Made by a program: the position numbers and the translations under genes. A model generated the notes under the pieces. That model saw nothing but the letters and a program-made list of their open reading frames with translations. It ran no database searches and had not been told where the DNA came from. Shown here one piece after another: positions 47,251 through 57,468 of a stretch of DNA of 64,000 bases; within the stretch, counting starts at the first letter, position 1; the number at the start of each line of letters is the position of its first letter. Origin of the DNA: Bradyrhizobium sp. (GTDB lineage Bacteria; Pseudomonadota; Alphaproteobacteria; Rhizobiales; Xanthobacteraceae). The DNA lies in assembly GCF_027451485.1 (NCBI RefSeq), contig NZ_DAIDJE010000061.1, positions 49,128 through 113,127 of the forward strand. Reading direction: 5' to 3'.

Positions 47251-49134
47251 ATGATGCCTTTTTCCCGCCGGCATGTGCTCGGTCTTGGCGCTGGTCTTCT
47301 CGGCGCCGGCATTTCGGGAGCGTCCGGGTTACGACAAGCGTTCGCGGCCGGTGCGGGCAACGATATCCATGGCCTGTCGGTCTTCGGTGATCTGAAATAT
47401 CCAGCCGACTTTGCGCATTTCGAATACGTCAATCCGGATGCGCCGAAAGGCGGGGTCTTTTCGTTGATCCCATCCGTTCGCGCCTACAACCAGTCCTATC
47501 AGACCTTCAATTCCTTCAACGCCTACATTCTCAAAGGCGAGGGTGCGCAGGGCATGGACATGACTTTCGCACCGTTGATGGTGCGGGCTGGCGATGAGCC
47601 CGATGCAATGTACGGCTTGGTGGCGAAATCGGTGCAGATTTCACCTGATAAGCTCATCTATCGATTCACGCTGCGGCCCGAGGCGAAGTTTCACGACGGC
47701 TCCCGACTGACGGCGCAGGACGCTGCATTCTCGCTGACGACGCTCAAGACCAAAGGTCATCCGCTGATTCTGCAGCAGCTGCGCGACATGCTGAAGGCGG
47801 AAGCAGCCGATGAGGCTACACTGGTCGTCACCTTCGCCGAAAAACGTGCGCGGGACGTACCGCTCTACGTGGCGGCTCTGCCGATTTTCTCGAAGGCCTA
47901 TTACGCCACTCGGCCGTTCGACGAATCGACGCTCGACATTCCCCTCGGTTCCGGCCCCTACAGGGTCGGCAAGTTCGAAGTCAACCGCTTCGTCGAATTC
48001 GATCGGGTCAAGGAGTGGTGGGGCCGTGATCTCCCGGTGGCTCGCGGCGCATACAACTTCGATGTTGTACGCTACGAATTTTATCGAGACCGCGACGTCG
48101 CCTTTGAGGGATTTACCGCGAAGAATTATCTTTTCCGCGAGGAATTCACTTCGCGCGTCTGGGCGACGCGTTATGATTTTCCGGCGATCAAGGAGGGCCG
48201 CGTCAAGCGCGAGGTCCTGCCGGATGAAACCCCATCAGGCGCGCAGGGCTGGTTCATCAATACCCGCCGGGACAAGTTCAAGGACGCCCGCGTGCGCGAG
48301 GCTTTGATCCAGGCATTCGACTTCGAATGGACCAACAAGACCATCATGTACGGCGCCTACGCACGTACGGTCTCGCCATTCCAAAACTCCGATATGATGG
48401 CGAGTGGTTCACCGTCACCCGCAGAACTCAAGCTGCTCGAACCGTTCCGCGGCCAGGTGCCGGAAGAGGTGTTCGGCCCGCCATTCGTGCCACCGGTCTC
48501 GGACGGATCGGGCCAGGACCGCAGCCTGCTGCGGAAGGCGCAACAGCTGTTGGGGGCGGCAGGCCTTCCCGTCAAGGACGGCAAGCGCGTGTTGTCGAAT
48601 GGCGAAATCTTCCGGATTGAATTTCTCGTCGATGAGCCGTCGCTTGAGCCGCACCACGCGCCTTACATCAAGAATCTGGCGACACTCGGCATCGAGGCGA
48701 GTTTGCGTCTCGTCGATCCCGTCCAGTACCGGGCGCGGGTCGAGGATTTCGACTTCGACATGACAATCGAGCGCTTCAGCATGTCGGCGACCCCGGGTGA
48801 CGGAATGCGGCCGTTCTTCACCTCGCAGGCGGCCAAGACCAAAGGCTCCTACAATCTCGCCGGCATCGCCGATCCCGTCATAGACGCATTGATCGAAAAG
48901 ATCCTTGCCGCCGACAACCGCGCCGATCTTACGGTCGCCTGCCGCGCCTTCGATCGGGTGTTTCGCGCCGGGCGTTATTGGGTGCCGCAATGGTATGCCA
49001 ATACGCACAAGTTGGCGTATTGGGATGTGTTTGCCCATTCCGCGAAATTGCCGCGATATGCGCAAGGTGTCGGTGCGCCGGACATCTGGTGGTGGGATGG
49101 CGTCAAAGCGGCGACAGCCGAACAGGCGAAGTGA
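47251..49134 (+). CDS. yejA: Peptide ABC transporter substrate-binding protein (YejA-like, copy 2)
   Basis: A 627-aa paralogue with its own Tat signal (FSRRHVLGLGAGLLGAG, Arg-Arg in the twin-arginine position). The mature protein starts IHGLSVFGDLKYPADFAHFEY, matching copy 1 closely in this segment. ATG-ATG at 47251/47254 are both plausible starts. It starts 14 bases after the copy 1 stop and three bases before yejB, so all five genes form one transcriptional unit. Confidence 0.9.
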   Translation: MMPFSRRHVLGLGAGLLGAGISGASGLRQAFAAGAGNDIHGLSVFGDLKYPADFAHFEYVNPDAPKGGVFSLIPSVRAYNQSYQTFNSFNAYILKGEGAQGMDMTFAPLMVRAGDEPDAMYGLVAKSVQISPDKLIYRFTLRPEAKFHDGSRLTAQDAAFSLTTLKTKGHPLILQQLRDMLKAEAADEATLVVTFAEKRARDVPLYVAALPIFSKAYYATRPFDESTLDIPLGSGPYRVGKFEVNRFVEFDRVKEWWGRDLPVARGAYNFDVVRYEFYRDRDVAFEGFTAKNYLFREEFTSRVWATRYDFPAIKEGRVKREVLPDETPSGAQGWFINTRRDKFKDARVREALIQAFDFEWTNKTIMYGAYARTVSPFQNSDMMASGSPSPAELKLLEPFRGQVPEEVFGPPFVPPVSDGSGQDRSLLRKAQQLLGAAGLPVKDGKRVLSNGEIFRIEFLVDEPSLEPHHAPYIKNLATLGIEASLRLVDPVQYRARVEDFDFDMTIERFSMSATPGDGMRPFFTSQAAKTKGSYNLAGIADPVIDALIEKILAADNRADLTVACRAFDRVFRAGRYWVPQWYANTHKLAYWDVFAHSAKLPRYAQGVGAPDIWWWDGVKAATAEQAK

Positions 49135-49137
49135 CCG

Positions 49138-50247
49138 ATGGCCGCCTATATCGCACGCCGGATACTGCTGATGGTTCCCACGCTGTTGGGAATCCTGTTT
49201 GTATCGTTTGTCGTGGTGCAGTTTGCGCCGGGCGGCCCGGTCGAGCGGGTAATTGCACAACTCTCCGGCGCCGATACCGGCGGTACGTCGCGGATTTCGG
49301 GATCACCAGGTGGTGACTTCGGGCCGCGGAGCCAGGTCGGCGCATCGGCAGACGCGATGAACTCGAAGTATCGCGGCGCCCAGGGACTGGACCCCGATTT
49401 CATCAAGAGCTTGGAGAAGCAGTTCGGTTTCGACAAGCCGGCGCCTGAGCGATTCCTGCTGATGGTTTGGAATTTCGCGCGGTTCGATTTCGGCAAGAGC
49501 TACTTCCGTGATGTCAGCGTGTTGCAATTGATCAAGGAAAAGCTTCCGGTCTCGATGTCGCTCGGCATCTGGATGACACTGATCACCTACCTGATCTCGA
49601 TCCCGCTCGGCATCCGCAAGGCCGTCAAGGACGGTTCGCCATTCGACACCTGGACGTCGGCTGTGATCATCATCGGATTCGCTATTCCCGGCTTCTTGTT
49701 TGCGATCCTGCTGATCATCCTGTTTGCCGGGGGCTCTTTCCTCAGCATCTTTCCGCTGCGCGGACTGACGTCGGACGGCTGGTCGCAATTCCCGTGGTAC
49801 TGGAAAATCATCGACTATTTCTGGCACATAACCTTGCCGATCGTGTCGATGTCGCTCGGCGCTTTCGCGACTATGACGCTGTTGACAAAAAACTCTTTCC
49901 TCGACGAAATCCGCAAGCAATATGTGATGACCGCGCGCGCCAAGGGATGCAGCGAGCGTCAGGTCCTTTACGGTCACATCTTCCGCAATGCGATGCTGAT
50001 TGTGATCGCAGGATTTCCCAGCGCTTTCATCCACGCGTTCTTCTCGGGCTCGCTCCTGATCGAGACGATCTTCTCGCTCGACGGCCTCGGCCTGCTCGGC
50101 TTCGAGAGTGTCCTCAATCGCGATTATCCGGTAGTGTTCGGAACGCTGTTCATCTTTTCGCTGGTCGGCCTGGTCGTCAATCTGGTCTCCGATCTCACCT
50201 ATATGTGGGTTGACCCCCGGATCGATTTCGAAGCGCGGGAGGTGTGA
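49138..50247 (+). CDS. yejB: Peptide ABC transporter permease (YejB-like)
   Basis: A 369-aa inner-membrane permease with the DppB/YejB start YIARRILLMVPTLLGILFVSF, then a periplasmic loop rich in Gly/Ser (GADTGGTSRISGSPGGDFG) and the conserved cytoplasmic EAA loop ARAKGCSERQVLYGHIFRNA. Length agrees with YejB. ATGA overlap with the next gene. Confidence 0.93.
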   Translation: MAAYIARRILLMVPTLLGILFVSFVVVQFAPGGPVERVIAQLSGADTGGTSRISGSPGGDFGPRSQVGASADAMNSKYRGAQGLDPDFIKSLEKQFGFDKPAPERFLLMVWNFARFDFGKSYFRDVSVLQLIKEKLPVSMSLGIWMTLITYLISIPLGIRKAVKDGSPFDTWTSAVIIIGFAIPGFLFAILLIILFAGGSFLSIFPLRGLTSDGWSQFPWYWKIIDYFWHITLPIVSMSLGAFATMTLLTKNSFLDEIRKQYVMTARAKGCSERQVLYGHIFRNAMLIVIAGFPSAFIHAFFSGSLLIETIFSLDGLGLLGFESVLNRDYPVVFGTLFIFSLVGLVVNLVSDLTYMWVDPRIDFEAREV

Positions 50248-51422
50248 TGACTCTCACGGCCCCGCCACCAGAGACCAGGACGCCGGCACCGCTCGGCGAG
50301 GCTGTGCCCGTTACCGGGCACAAGGTCCGCCCGCTATCGCTCAATTACCGGCGCTGGCAGAATTTCAAGTCGAACAGGCGCGGTTTCTGGTCGTTCTGGA
50401 TCTTCATGGTTCTGTTCTTCATCTCGCTCTTTGCGGAGCTGATCGCCAACGACCGGCCGTTCCTGATCGAGTACCAGGGCCATCTTTATTGGCCGGCCTT
50501 CGTCACTTATTCCGAGACGACGTTCGGCGGCGATTTCGAAACCGCCGCGGATTATCGCGATCCCTACGTGCAGAAACTGATTGCCGACAAGGGCGGCACG
50601 ATCATCTGGCCGCTGATCCGCTATTCGTACGATACCCATAATCTCGATCTGCCGACGCCCGCGCCATCGCCGCCAACCTGGATGCTGACGGAAGCGCAGT
50701 GCAAGGATGTGGTGCAGCGCAAGGGTCTCAAGAGCTGCCGCGATCTCGAATACAACTGGCTTGGGACAGACGATCAGGGCCGCGATGTGGTCGCGCGCCT
50801 GATCTACGGTTTCCGCATTTCCGTGCTGTTCGGCCTGAGCCTGACCATTGTTTCCTCGATCATCGGCGTTGCCGCCGGAGGGGTGCAAGGCTATTTCGGT
50901 GGCTGGATTGATCTCTCGTTCCAGCGTTTTATCGAGATCTGGAATTCGATACCTTACCTCTACCTGCTGCTCATCATTTCGGCGGTGTTGCCGCCGGGCT
51001 TCTTCGTGCTGCTCGGCATCATGGCGCTGTTTTCCTGGGTGTCGCTCGTCGGCCTCGTGCGCGCGGAGTTCCTGCGCGGGCGAAATTTCGAATATATCCA
51101 AGCGGCGCGGGCCCTCGGCGTATCCAACGCCGTCATCATGTTCCGCCATCTGTTGCCGAATGCGATGGTGGCGACGATGACCTTCCTGCCGTTCATCGTC
51201 TCGTCGTCGGTGATGACTTTGACCGCGCTCGATTTCCTCGGCTTCGGCCTGCCGCCCGGCTCGCCCTCGCTCGGCGAATTGCTGTCGCAAGGCAAGGCCA
51301 ACATCCAGGCGCCGTGGCTTGGCTTTACCGGTTTCTTTGCGGTCGCGATCATGCTGTCGCTTCTGATCTTTATCGGTGAAGCCGTGCGCGACGCCTTCGA
51401 TCCGCGCAAGACGTTCAGGTGA
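50244..51422 (+). CDS. yejE: Peptide ABC transporter permease (YejE-like)
   Basis: A 392-aa permease with an N-terminal cytoplasmic tail, a long periplasmic segment (IIWPLIRYSYDTHNLDLPTP to YNWLGTDDQGRDVVARLIYG) characteristic of YejE, and the EAA loop AARALGVSNAVIMFRHLLPN. It ends near the yejF start. Partner of YejB in the transport channel. Confidence 0.93.
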   Translation: MMTLTAPPPETRTPAPLGEAVPVTGHKVRPLSLNYRRWQNFKSNRRGFWSFWIFMVLFFISLFAELIANDRPFLIEYQGHLYWPAFVTYSETTFGGDFETAADYRDPYVQKLIADKGGTIIWPLIRYSYDTHNLDLPTPAPSPPTWMLTEAQCKDVVQRKGLKSCRDLEYNWLGTDDQGRDVVARLIYGFRISVLFGLSLTIVSSIIGVAAGGVQGYFGGWIDLSFQRFIEIWNSIPYLYLLLIISAVLPPGFFVLLGIMALFSWVSLVGLVRAEFLRGRNFEYIQAARALGVSNAVIMFRHLLPNAMVATMTFLPFIVSSSVMTLTALDFLGFGLPPGSPSLGELLSQGKANIQAPWLGFTGFFAVAIMLSLLIFIGEAVRDAFDPRKTFR

Positions 51423-51427
51423 GAGCC

Positions 51428-53065
51428 ATGGATGCCGTCAACCAGCCTCTGCTTGACGTTCGCGAGCTCTCGGTAGCGTTTCGCCATCAGGGAGGCGCGG
51501 CGACCGCGGTCGATCGCGTTTCGTTTTCGATTCGCCGCGGCCAATGCGTCGCGCTGGTCGGAGAATCCGGCTCGGGAAAATCCGTCAGCGCGCTCTCCGT
51601 CCTGAAGCTGCTGCCATATCCGAACGCATCGCATCCCTCCGGCAGCATCCTCTTCAACGGGCGCGACCTCTTGAAGTTGCCGGAGCGCGAGATGCGGGGC
51701 ATTCGCGGCAACGATATCTCGATCATTTTCCAGGAGCCGATGACCTCCCTCAATCCGCTCCATACGATCGAGGCGCAGATCGGCGAGTCCTTGCGGCTTC
51801 ACAACAATGTCAGTGGCCGGATGGTGCGCCAGCGCACGCTGGAGCTGCTGAAGCAGGTCGGTATCCCCGATCCACAAACGCGGATGAAGAGCTATCCGCA
51901 TCAGCTGTCCGGCGGCCAGCGGCAACGCGTAATGATCGCGATGGCGCTGGCCAACGAGCCTGATCTTCTGATCGCCGACGAGCCGACCACCGCGCTCGAT
52001 GTCACCGTGCAGGCGCAAATCCTGGCGCTGCTGGCCGACATCCGCACGCGCCTTGGCATGAGCCTTCTCTTCATCACCCATGATCTCGGCATCGTACGCC
52101 GCATCGCGGATGTGGTCTGCGTCATGAATGGCGGCAAGATCGTCGAGCAAGGGCCAGTCGAGCAGGTCTTCGCCGCACCGAAGCACCCTTATACTCGTGC
52201 ACTGCTTGCCGCCGAGCCCAAGCCGGATCCTGCACCGCCGCGGCCTGCATCCCCGGTGGTGATGTCGGCTGACAATCTGAAGGTCTGGTTTCCGATCAAG
52301 CGAGGCCTGCTGCGCTCGACGGTTGGTCACATCAAGGCGGTGGATGGCGTCAGCCTGAACGTGCGGCAGGGGGAAACGCTAGGGGTTGTCGGGGAGTCAG
52401 GTTCCGGCAAGACGACGCTCGGGCTCGCACTGTTGCGGCTGATTTCTTCCGACGGTCCGATCGTCTTCCTGGGGAACAAGATCCAGGGCCTGCGTTTCAA
52501 GCAGATGCGGCCATTCAGGCGCGACATGCAAATCGTATTTCAGGATCCGTTCGGCTCACTCAGCCCTCGAATGTCGGTCGGGGATATCGTTGCCGAGGGC
52601 CTGACCGTGCATCAAAGGTCCCTTTCGGAAGCCGATCGCGAAGCGCGCGTGATACAGGCGCTGCACGAGGTCGGGCTCGACCCGGCAATGCGATTCCGTT
52701 ACCCGCATGAGTTCTCCGGCGGCCAGCGGCAGCGCATCTCGATCGCCCGGGCTGTGGTGCTGGAGCCGAATTTCATCGTGCTTGACGAGCCAACCAGCGC
52801 GCTCGACATGCTGTTTCAGGCCCAAATGGTCGATCTCCTGCGCGAATTGCAGCGCAAGCGCGACCTGACCTACATGTTCATCTCGCACGACCTGCGCGTC
52901 GTGGCTTCGCTCGCGAGTCATCTGATCGTGATGCGCGACGGCAAGGTGATGGAAGAGGGGCCGGCAGCGGAATTGTTCAAGAACCCGAAGACTGAATATA
53001 CCCGCGCGTTGTTTGCGGCCGCGTTCAGGCTGGAAAGCGCCGGCGAGGGCGTCGTCAGGGAATAA
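51428..53065 (+). CDS. yejF: Peptide ABC transporter ATP-binding protein, two ATPase domains (YejF-like)
   Basis: A 545-aa tandem ATPase. Domain 1 has Walker [11 protein letters not shown], signature [15 protein letters not shown] and Walker [12 protein letters not shown]; domain 2 has [26 protein letters not shown] and [11 protein letters not shown]. The ATG at 51428 is preferred (AGGTGAG just upstream); a GTG at 51419 overlapping the yejE stop would add three residues. Powers uptake through YejBE. Convergent with glgP. Confidence 0.93.
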   Translation: MDAVNQPLLDVRELSVAFRHQGGAATAVDRVSFSIRRGQCVALVGESGSGKSVSALSVLKLLPYPNASHPSGSILFNGRDLLKLPEREMRGIRGNDISIIFQEPMTSLNPLHTIEAQIGESLRLHNNVSGRMVRQRTLELLKQVGIPDPQTRMKSYPHQLSGGQRQRVMIAMALANEPDLLIADEPTTALDVTVQAQILALLADIRTRLGMSLLFITHDLGIVRRIADVVCVMNGGKIVEQGPVEQVFAAPKHPYTRALLAAEPKPDPAPPRPASPVVMSADNLKVWFPIKRGLLRSTVGHIKAVDGVSLNVRQGETLGVVGESGSGKTTLGLALLRLISSDGPIVFLGNKIQGLRFKQMRPFRRDMQIVFQDPFGSLSPRMSVGDIVAEGLTVHQRSLSEADREARVIQALHEVGLDPAMRFRYPHEFSGGQRQRISIARAVVLEPNFIVLDEPTSALDMLFQAQMVDLLRELQRKRDLTYMFISHDLRVVASLASHLIVMRDGKVMEEGPAAELFKNPKTEYTRALFAAAFRLESAGEGVVRE

Positions 53066-53085
53066 CGATCGGCACCGCCTTGGTG

Positions 53086-55611
53086 TCACCCCTCGGCGCG
53101 AAGCCTCGCGACCGGCGTCTGCCCGTTGACCGGCACATTCCAGATATCTTCGGCGTATTCAGCGATGGTCCGATCGGAAGAGAACCAGGCCATCCGTGCC
53201 ACATTGAGAATGGAGGCGCGGGTCCAGGCGGCTTGCGTCTGCCAGCGAGCGTCGATGCCGCGCTGCGCCGCATAATAGGAATCGAAGTCGGCGCTGACCA
53301 TGTAGTGGTCGAGGTGACGCAGTGCATGCGCGATCGACTCGAAGCGGCTGGTCTCGCCCGGCGAGAATTCGCCGCCGCCGATTGCATTGATCGCGCGTGA
53401 CAGCCCCGGGGAAGAGCGGATCACGTCACTGGCATCCAGCCCCTGCCTGCGCCGTACCATCACGTCCATCGCTTCCATGCCGAAGATCGCAATGTTTTCC
53501 GCACCAACATGCTCGCGGATTTCGATGTTGGCGCCATCGAGCGTGCCGATGGTGATAGCGCCGTTGAGCGCGAGTTTCATGTTGCCGGTGCCCGAGGCTT
53601 CCATGCCGGCGGTCGATATCTGTTCGGAAAGATCGGCTGCCGGAATGATGACCTCCGCCAGGCTGACATTGTAGTCGGGCAGGAACGCGACTTTCAGGCG
53701 GCCGCCGATCGCAGGATCATTGTTGACGACCTCGGCGACGTCGTTGATCAGCTTGATGATCAGCTTGGCGTAGCGATAGCTTGCAGCGGCCTTGCCCGCA
53801 AAGATCTTGACGCGCGGCACCCAGTTGCCTTGCGGATTGTCCTTCATTGCGTGATAGAGCGCGATCGCTTCAACGATGTTAAGAAGCTGCCGCTTGTACT
53901 CATGGATTCGCTTGATCTGAACGTCGAACAGCGCCGAGGGATCGACCTTTATATTGATTTTTTCGCCGATCAGCCGCGCCAGCGCGACCTTGTTGTGATG
54001 CTTGATGTTACGGAATTTCTCCTGAAAGGCGCTGTCGCCGGCATGGCTCTCGATTTTACGCAATAGCGTTGGATCATCGAGCACGGCTTCGCCGCAGGTC
54101 TCGCGCAACAGGCCGGTCAGCTTCGGATTGGCAAGCATCAGCCAACGGCGAAAGGTGATGCCGTTAGTCTTGTTGGTAATGCGATCGGGATAGAGATGGT
54201 TGAGATCGTGGAACACGGTCTCTTTCATCAGATCGGAATGCATTGCCGAGACGCCATTGATGCGATGCGATCCGACGAAGGCCAGTTGCCCCATTCGCAC
54301 CCGCCGGCCGGATTTCTCGTCGATCAGCGAGACGGAAGCGCGGAACTCGATGTCGCCGGGGCAGCGCTCTTCAGCGAGCGCAAGATGGCCGGTGTTGATG
54401 CGATAGATGATCTCCAGATGCCGGGGCAGCAGTCGCTGGAATAATTCGACCGGCCAAGTCTCGAGCGCTTCGGGCAACAAAGTGTGGTTGGTGTAGGAGA
54501 ATGTCGCAACCGTGATCTTCCAGGCTTCGTCCCAGCGGAAATTATGCAGGTCGACGAGAATGCGCATCAGCTCGGTGACCGCGAGGCTCGGATGGGTATC
54601 GTTGAGCTGAACTGCGACCTTCTGCGAGAGGCTGCGCAACTGGCCATCAGCCTCAAGATGACGTTTGACCAGATCCTGCAACGAGGCCGACACGAAGAAA
54701 TATTCCTGGCGCAAGCGAAGTTCGCGCCCGGCGGGGCTTTCGTCGTTCGGATAGAGAAACTTGCAGATCGATTCCGCGCGTGCCTCTTCGGCGACCGCCC
54801 CGATGTAGTCGCCGGTGTTGAAGACATCGAGCCGGAGCGGGTCGGGCGAGCGCGCCGACCACAGGCGGAGCGCATTGACGTTCTGGCCGCGCCAGCCGAC
54901 GATCGGCGTATCGTAGGCGACAGCCTGCACGGTTTCCGCCGGATGCCAGATGACGCGGTCGCGTCCATTGTCGTCGACATGCTCGACGCGGCCGCCGAAA
55001 TGGACGTGATAGACGACCTCAGGCCGCTGGAATTCCCAGGGATTACCGAAGCTCAGCCATTCGTCCGGATATTCCTGCTGCCAGCCATCGTTGATGATCT
55101 GACGAAACAAGCCGAAATCGTAGCGGATGCCATAGCCGATCGCGGGGATGCCGAGGGTGGCCATACTTTCCATGAAACACGCCGCCAGCCGTCCGAGGCC
55201 GCCATTGCCGAGCGCGGCGTCGGGCTCGCATTTGCGCAGTTCCGTCAGTCCGACGCCAAGGTCGCCGAGCGCAGCCTCGAACAGCGCCAGCAGTCCCATA
55301 TTGTTCAGCGCGTCGCTGAAGAGCCGGCCGATCAGGAATTCGAGGCTGAGATAATAGACGCGCTTGCGGCCGGTATCGTAGCTCTGCTTGTCGGCCGCCA
55401 GCCACCGGTGCACGATGCGGTCGCGCAGGGCGAGCGCCGCTGCCTTGTACCAGTCGTGCCGGGTGGCCATGCCGGCGTCCTTGCCGAGGGCAAGCCGGAG
55501 CTTGGCAAGAATGGCGCTCTTGATTTCCGACAGCGCCAGCTCATCGATGGGCTGGCCTGCCGGCGAATTCACTGGATGTGACGGCTCTGGCAAATGCAAA
55601 TCCTGCGACAA
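53086..55611 (-). CDS. glgP: Glycogen/starch/alpha-glucan phosphorylase
   Basis: An 841-aa glycosyltransferase family 35 enzyme that releases glucose 1-phosphate from glycogen. Near the N-terminus YYLSLEFLIGR and GNGGLGRLAACFMESMATL are present; the pyridoxal-phosphate region EASGTGNMKLALNGA with the binding lysine lies near residue 670, followed by TLDGANIEI. The start at 55611 is a TTG with a weak ribosome site, so the N-terminus is uncertain by some residues. No other glycogen genes lie in the window, so it appears to be a single gene. Confidence 0.93.
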   Translation of the reverse strand: MSQDLHLPEPSHPVNSPAGQPIDELALSEIKSAILAKLRLALGKDAGMATRHDWYKAAALALRDRIVHRWLAADKQSYDTGRKRVYYLSLEFLIGRLFSDALNNMGLLALFEAALGDLGVGLTELRKCEPDAALGNGGLGRLAACFMESMATLGIPAIGYGIRYDFGLFRQIINDGWQQEYPDEWLSFGNPWEFQRPEVVYHVHFGGRVEHVDDNGRDRVIWHPAETVQAVAYDTPIVGWRGQNVNALRLWSARSPDPLRLDVFNTGDYIGAVAEEARAESICKFLYPNDESPAGRELRLRQEYFFVSASLQDLVKRHLEADGQLRSLSQKVAVQLNDTHPSLAVTELMRILVDLHNFRWDEAWKITVATFSYTNHTLLPEALETWPVELFQRLLPRHLEIIYRINTGHLALAEERCPGDIEFRASVSLIDEKSGRRVRMGQLAFVGSHRINGVSAMHSDLMKETVFHDLNHLYPDRITNKTNGITFRRWLMLANPKLTGLLRETCGEAVLDDPTLLRKIESHAGDSAFQEKFRNIKHHNKVALARLIGEKINIKVDPSALFDVQIKRIHEYKRQLLNIVEAIALYHAMKDNPQGNWVPRVKIFAGKAAASYRYAKLIIKLINDVAEVVNNDPAIGGRLKVAFLPDYNVSLAEVIIPAADLSEQISTAGMEASGTGNMKLALNGAITIGTLDGANIEIREHVGAENIAIFGMEAMDVMVRRRQGLDASDVIRSSPGLSRAINAIGGGEFSPGETSRFESIAHALRHLDHYMVSADFDSYYAAQRGIDARWQTQAAWTRASILNVARMAWFSSDRTIAEYAEDIWNVPVNGQTPVARLRAEG

Positions 55612-56045
55612 AAACTAGGATACCGTACCTTGCGCCGGGATCGAACCCCCGCGATTTGCGGTAGCTGGGAATGCACAGCTTTCATGCAAGGACCGGACCG
55701 GGGTTCCACCTCATGCCGCGCATCCAACCGCTCGTTGCCGATAACGTTTATTCTTGCGCGTATTCTCGCGTCGGTGAGCGCCTAACGGCGCTTCGGTGTT
55801 CTCATGGTGGCGCGACGGCTGTCGAAGGGGAACCAGCTTGCCATCATAGGACCGTACCGACGGCCAAGTTCGATGATTTCTGGTTGACGTTCCCATTTCC
55901 CACTTGCGTTCATGGCGCTCAACCTTGGGCAGCAGCACTGAGTTTGGAACGAATTAAGAACACTTTAGCAAGTCTTTGATATATCATAGTGATTCGCGAC
56001 GTCCCAATACCACATCTATGGTCTGTGGAGCTTGCCGAGGACAAC
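55612..56045. other. Divergent intergenic region between glgP and a small unknown gene
   Basis: 434 bases with no supported gene. It includes the perfect palindrome TGATATATCA (55977-55986) about 60 bases before the downstream ATG, and ATACGCGCAAG-type GC/AT mixed DNA. A T-arm-like sequence near 55640 does not belong to a complete tRNA. Confidence 0.5.
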
Positions 56046-56477
56046 ATGTCCACCATCGCCTTTGATCAATTCGCCTTGACCCGTATCGCCGACTTCGCCC
56101 GCTCGCTGTCACGGCTGCACAAAGCCTCGCGCCGCCAGCCGGTCGATGACGACGCAATCGACCGGGAGTTCAACGCCGTCTGTCAGTCGGTCTGGGGCTA
56201 CACCACCGACGATATCAGCGACGAGCTTTTCTCGGATGAGGACCACGCCTTTCTGGATTCGCTCGACGAAGCGCAGGCGCGCATCTTTGCGGCGGAGCAA
56301 GGCTACGACCTCGTGGACGACGAAGGCATGCTGACCGACTGGTGGGGGTATTGCTGGATGATTCTGGCCGAGAAGCGCGGCCTGCTCACGGTGGAAAACC
56401 GCGCTGCGGCGCGCGCTCAGATCGAGGAAAAATACCGCGCCGCGCCGAACGTGATCGGCGTCATAGTGGGAAGGTAA
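56046..56477 (+). CDS. Hypothetical acidic protein
   Basis: A 143-aa soluble protein I do not recognise. No signal peptide or membrane segment. It is acidic in the middle (DISDELFSDEDHAFLDSLDE) and ends in a helical stretch with WWGYCWMILAEKRGLL. The ATG at 56046 follows GAGGACAAC. It is monocistronic, convergent with the DUF2865 gene and preceded by a palindromic TGATATATCA. Codon use resembles neighbouring chromosomal genes, supporting a real gene. Confidence 0.65.
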   Translation: MSTIAFDQFALTRIADFARSLSRLHKASRRQPVDDDAIDREFNAVCQSVWGYTTDDISDELFSDEDHAFLDSLDEAQARIFAAEQGYDLVDDEGMLTDWWGYCWMILAEKRGLLTVENRAAARAQIEEKYRAAPNVIGVIVGR

Positions 56478-56532
56478 GAAGATTGTCTGTCATGGCCGGA
56501 GCCCTCCAGAACGCCGGTTGACCGCAGGGCCG

Positions 56533-57351
56533 TCAATTTAACGCTGCGTGATTGTCGCGCGCTGGAACCGGCTTGGCCGCCGGCGCGCTCACGTCGCTGG
56601 CGCTCTCCAACGTCGGGGCGCCGTAGCCGGACGCATCGGGTGCGACCGGCGACACCTTCATCGCACCCAGGCGGGCGCGCACCTCCGGCGTCAGGCCGGG
56701 ATAGCTGGCAACCGGAATGAAGTCCGGGCTGTTGTTGTTGCCGACCTTGATGCCGGAATAGGCCACCAGCCCATCGGTGGTGGCGATCACGTCGCCGGCG
56801 CGGAGCGAGGAATCCATCGTCAGATCGACGGGCGCCAGGCCCGCCGCGTCGCGGCCATTGCAGGTGCAGTCGGCGCGCAGCGCCTTGCGATAGGCGAAGG
56901 CATTTTCGCTGTCGGCGTAGCGTTCGCCGGTCGCGCTGGTGGCGCTATCGATATTGTTGCCATAGAAGACCTGGGTCGGGCTTGCCGGACAAAAGGCCTG
57001 GCAGATCTGAACCGGGGAGGCGTTACCGCGCGCCAGCGGAAAATATTTGCCGTCGCAGCTTCGCACGCAAAAGGCAGGGCCGCTCAAGGTCACCGACCGC
57101 GCCGGCTGCTGGTTCTGCTGAAAGGGATCGGCGAAGAAGTTCGCCTGCGATGACGATGCCTGATGTTGCAGTTTCCGCAAGCCGCCGAAAAAGAGGTCGA
57201 ACAGACCCTCGGCGCAAGCTTGGCCTGGCAACAGGCCAAGGCTGCTGACGAGGAGAATGGCGGCAACGGATGCCCAGCGAGGCTGCCTGCGCTGATCAAT
57301 CGACTCGATACCCAACGCGCTTACTCCACCGATACCAAATCTTAACGCCAA
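56533..57351 (-). CDS. DUF2865 domain-containing secreted protein
   Basis: A 272-aa exported protein, signal segment around ASVAAILLVSSLGLLPGQACA. The conserved core has paired cysteines: FCVRSCDGKYFPLA, CQAFCPASPTQVFYG and DCTCNG, the arrangement of DUF2865 proteins found in Rhizobiales. The start is a TTG at 57351; a later TTG (LGIESIDQ) may be the real one. Function unknown; likely a disulphide-stabilised periplasmic or surface protein. Confidence 0.8.
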   Translation of the reverse strand: MALRFGIGGVSALGIESIDQRRQPRWASVAAILLVSSLGLLPGQACAEGLFDLFFGGLRKLQHQASSSQANFFADPFQQNQQPARSVTLSGPAFCVRSCDGKYFPLARGNASPVQICQAFCPASPTQVFYGNNIDSATSATGERYADSENAFAYRKALRADCTCNGRDAAGLAPVDLTMDSSLRAGDVIATTDGLVAYSGIKVGNNNSPDFIPVASYPGLTPEVRARLGAMKVSPVAPDASGYGAPTLESASDVSAPAAKPVPARDNHAALN

Positions 57352-57468
57352 GGCAGCTCAGGGCCCGGCGCGGTTGACGTTAGTGCGGTATGGTAAACGA
57401 GCTATGAGCAAGGGCGGGAGCGAGGCCAAAAAGTGCTCTTTTGAAGACTCGCGCGGTGCTTCGCTATC

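Noticed and set aside
55625..55665. T-arm-like GGTTCGATCCC on the minus strand, suggesting a tRNA
   Set aside because: Stem pairing is imperfect, and no D arm, anticodon arm or acceptor stem can be built at the proper distances.
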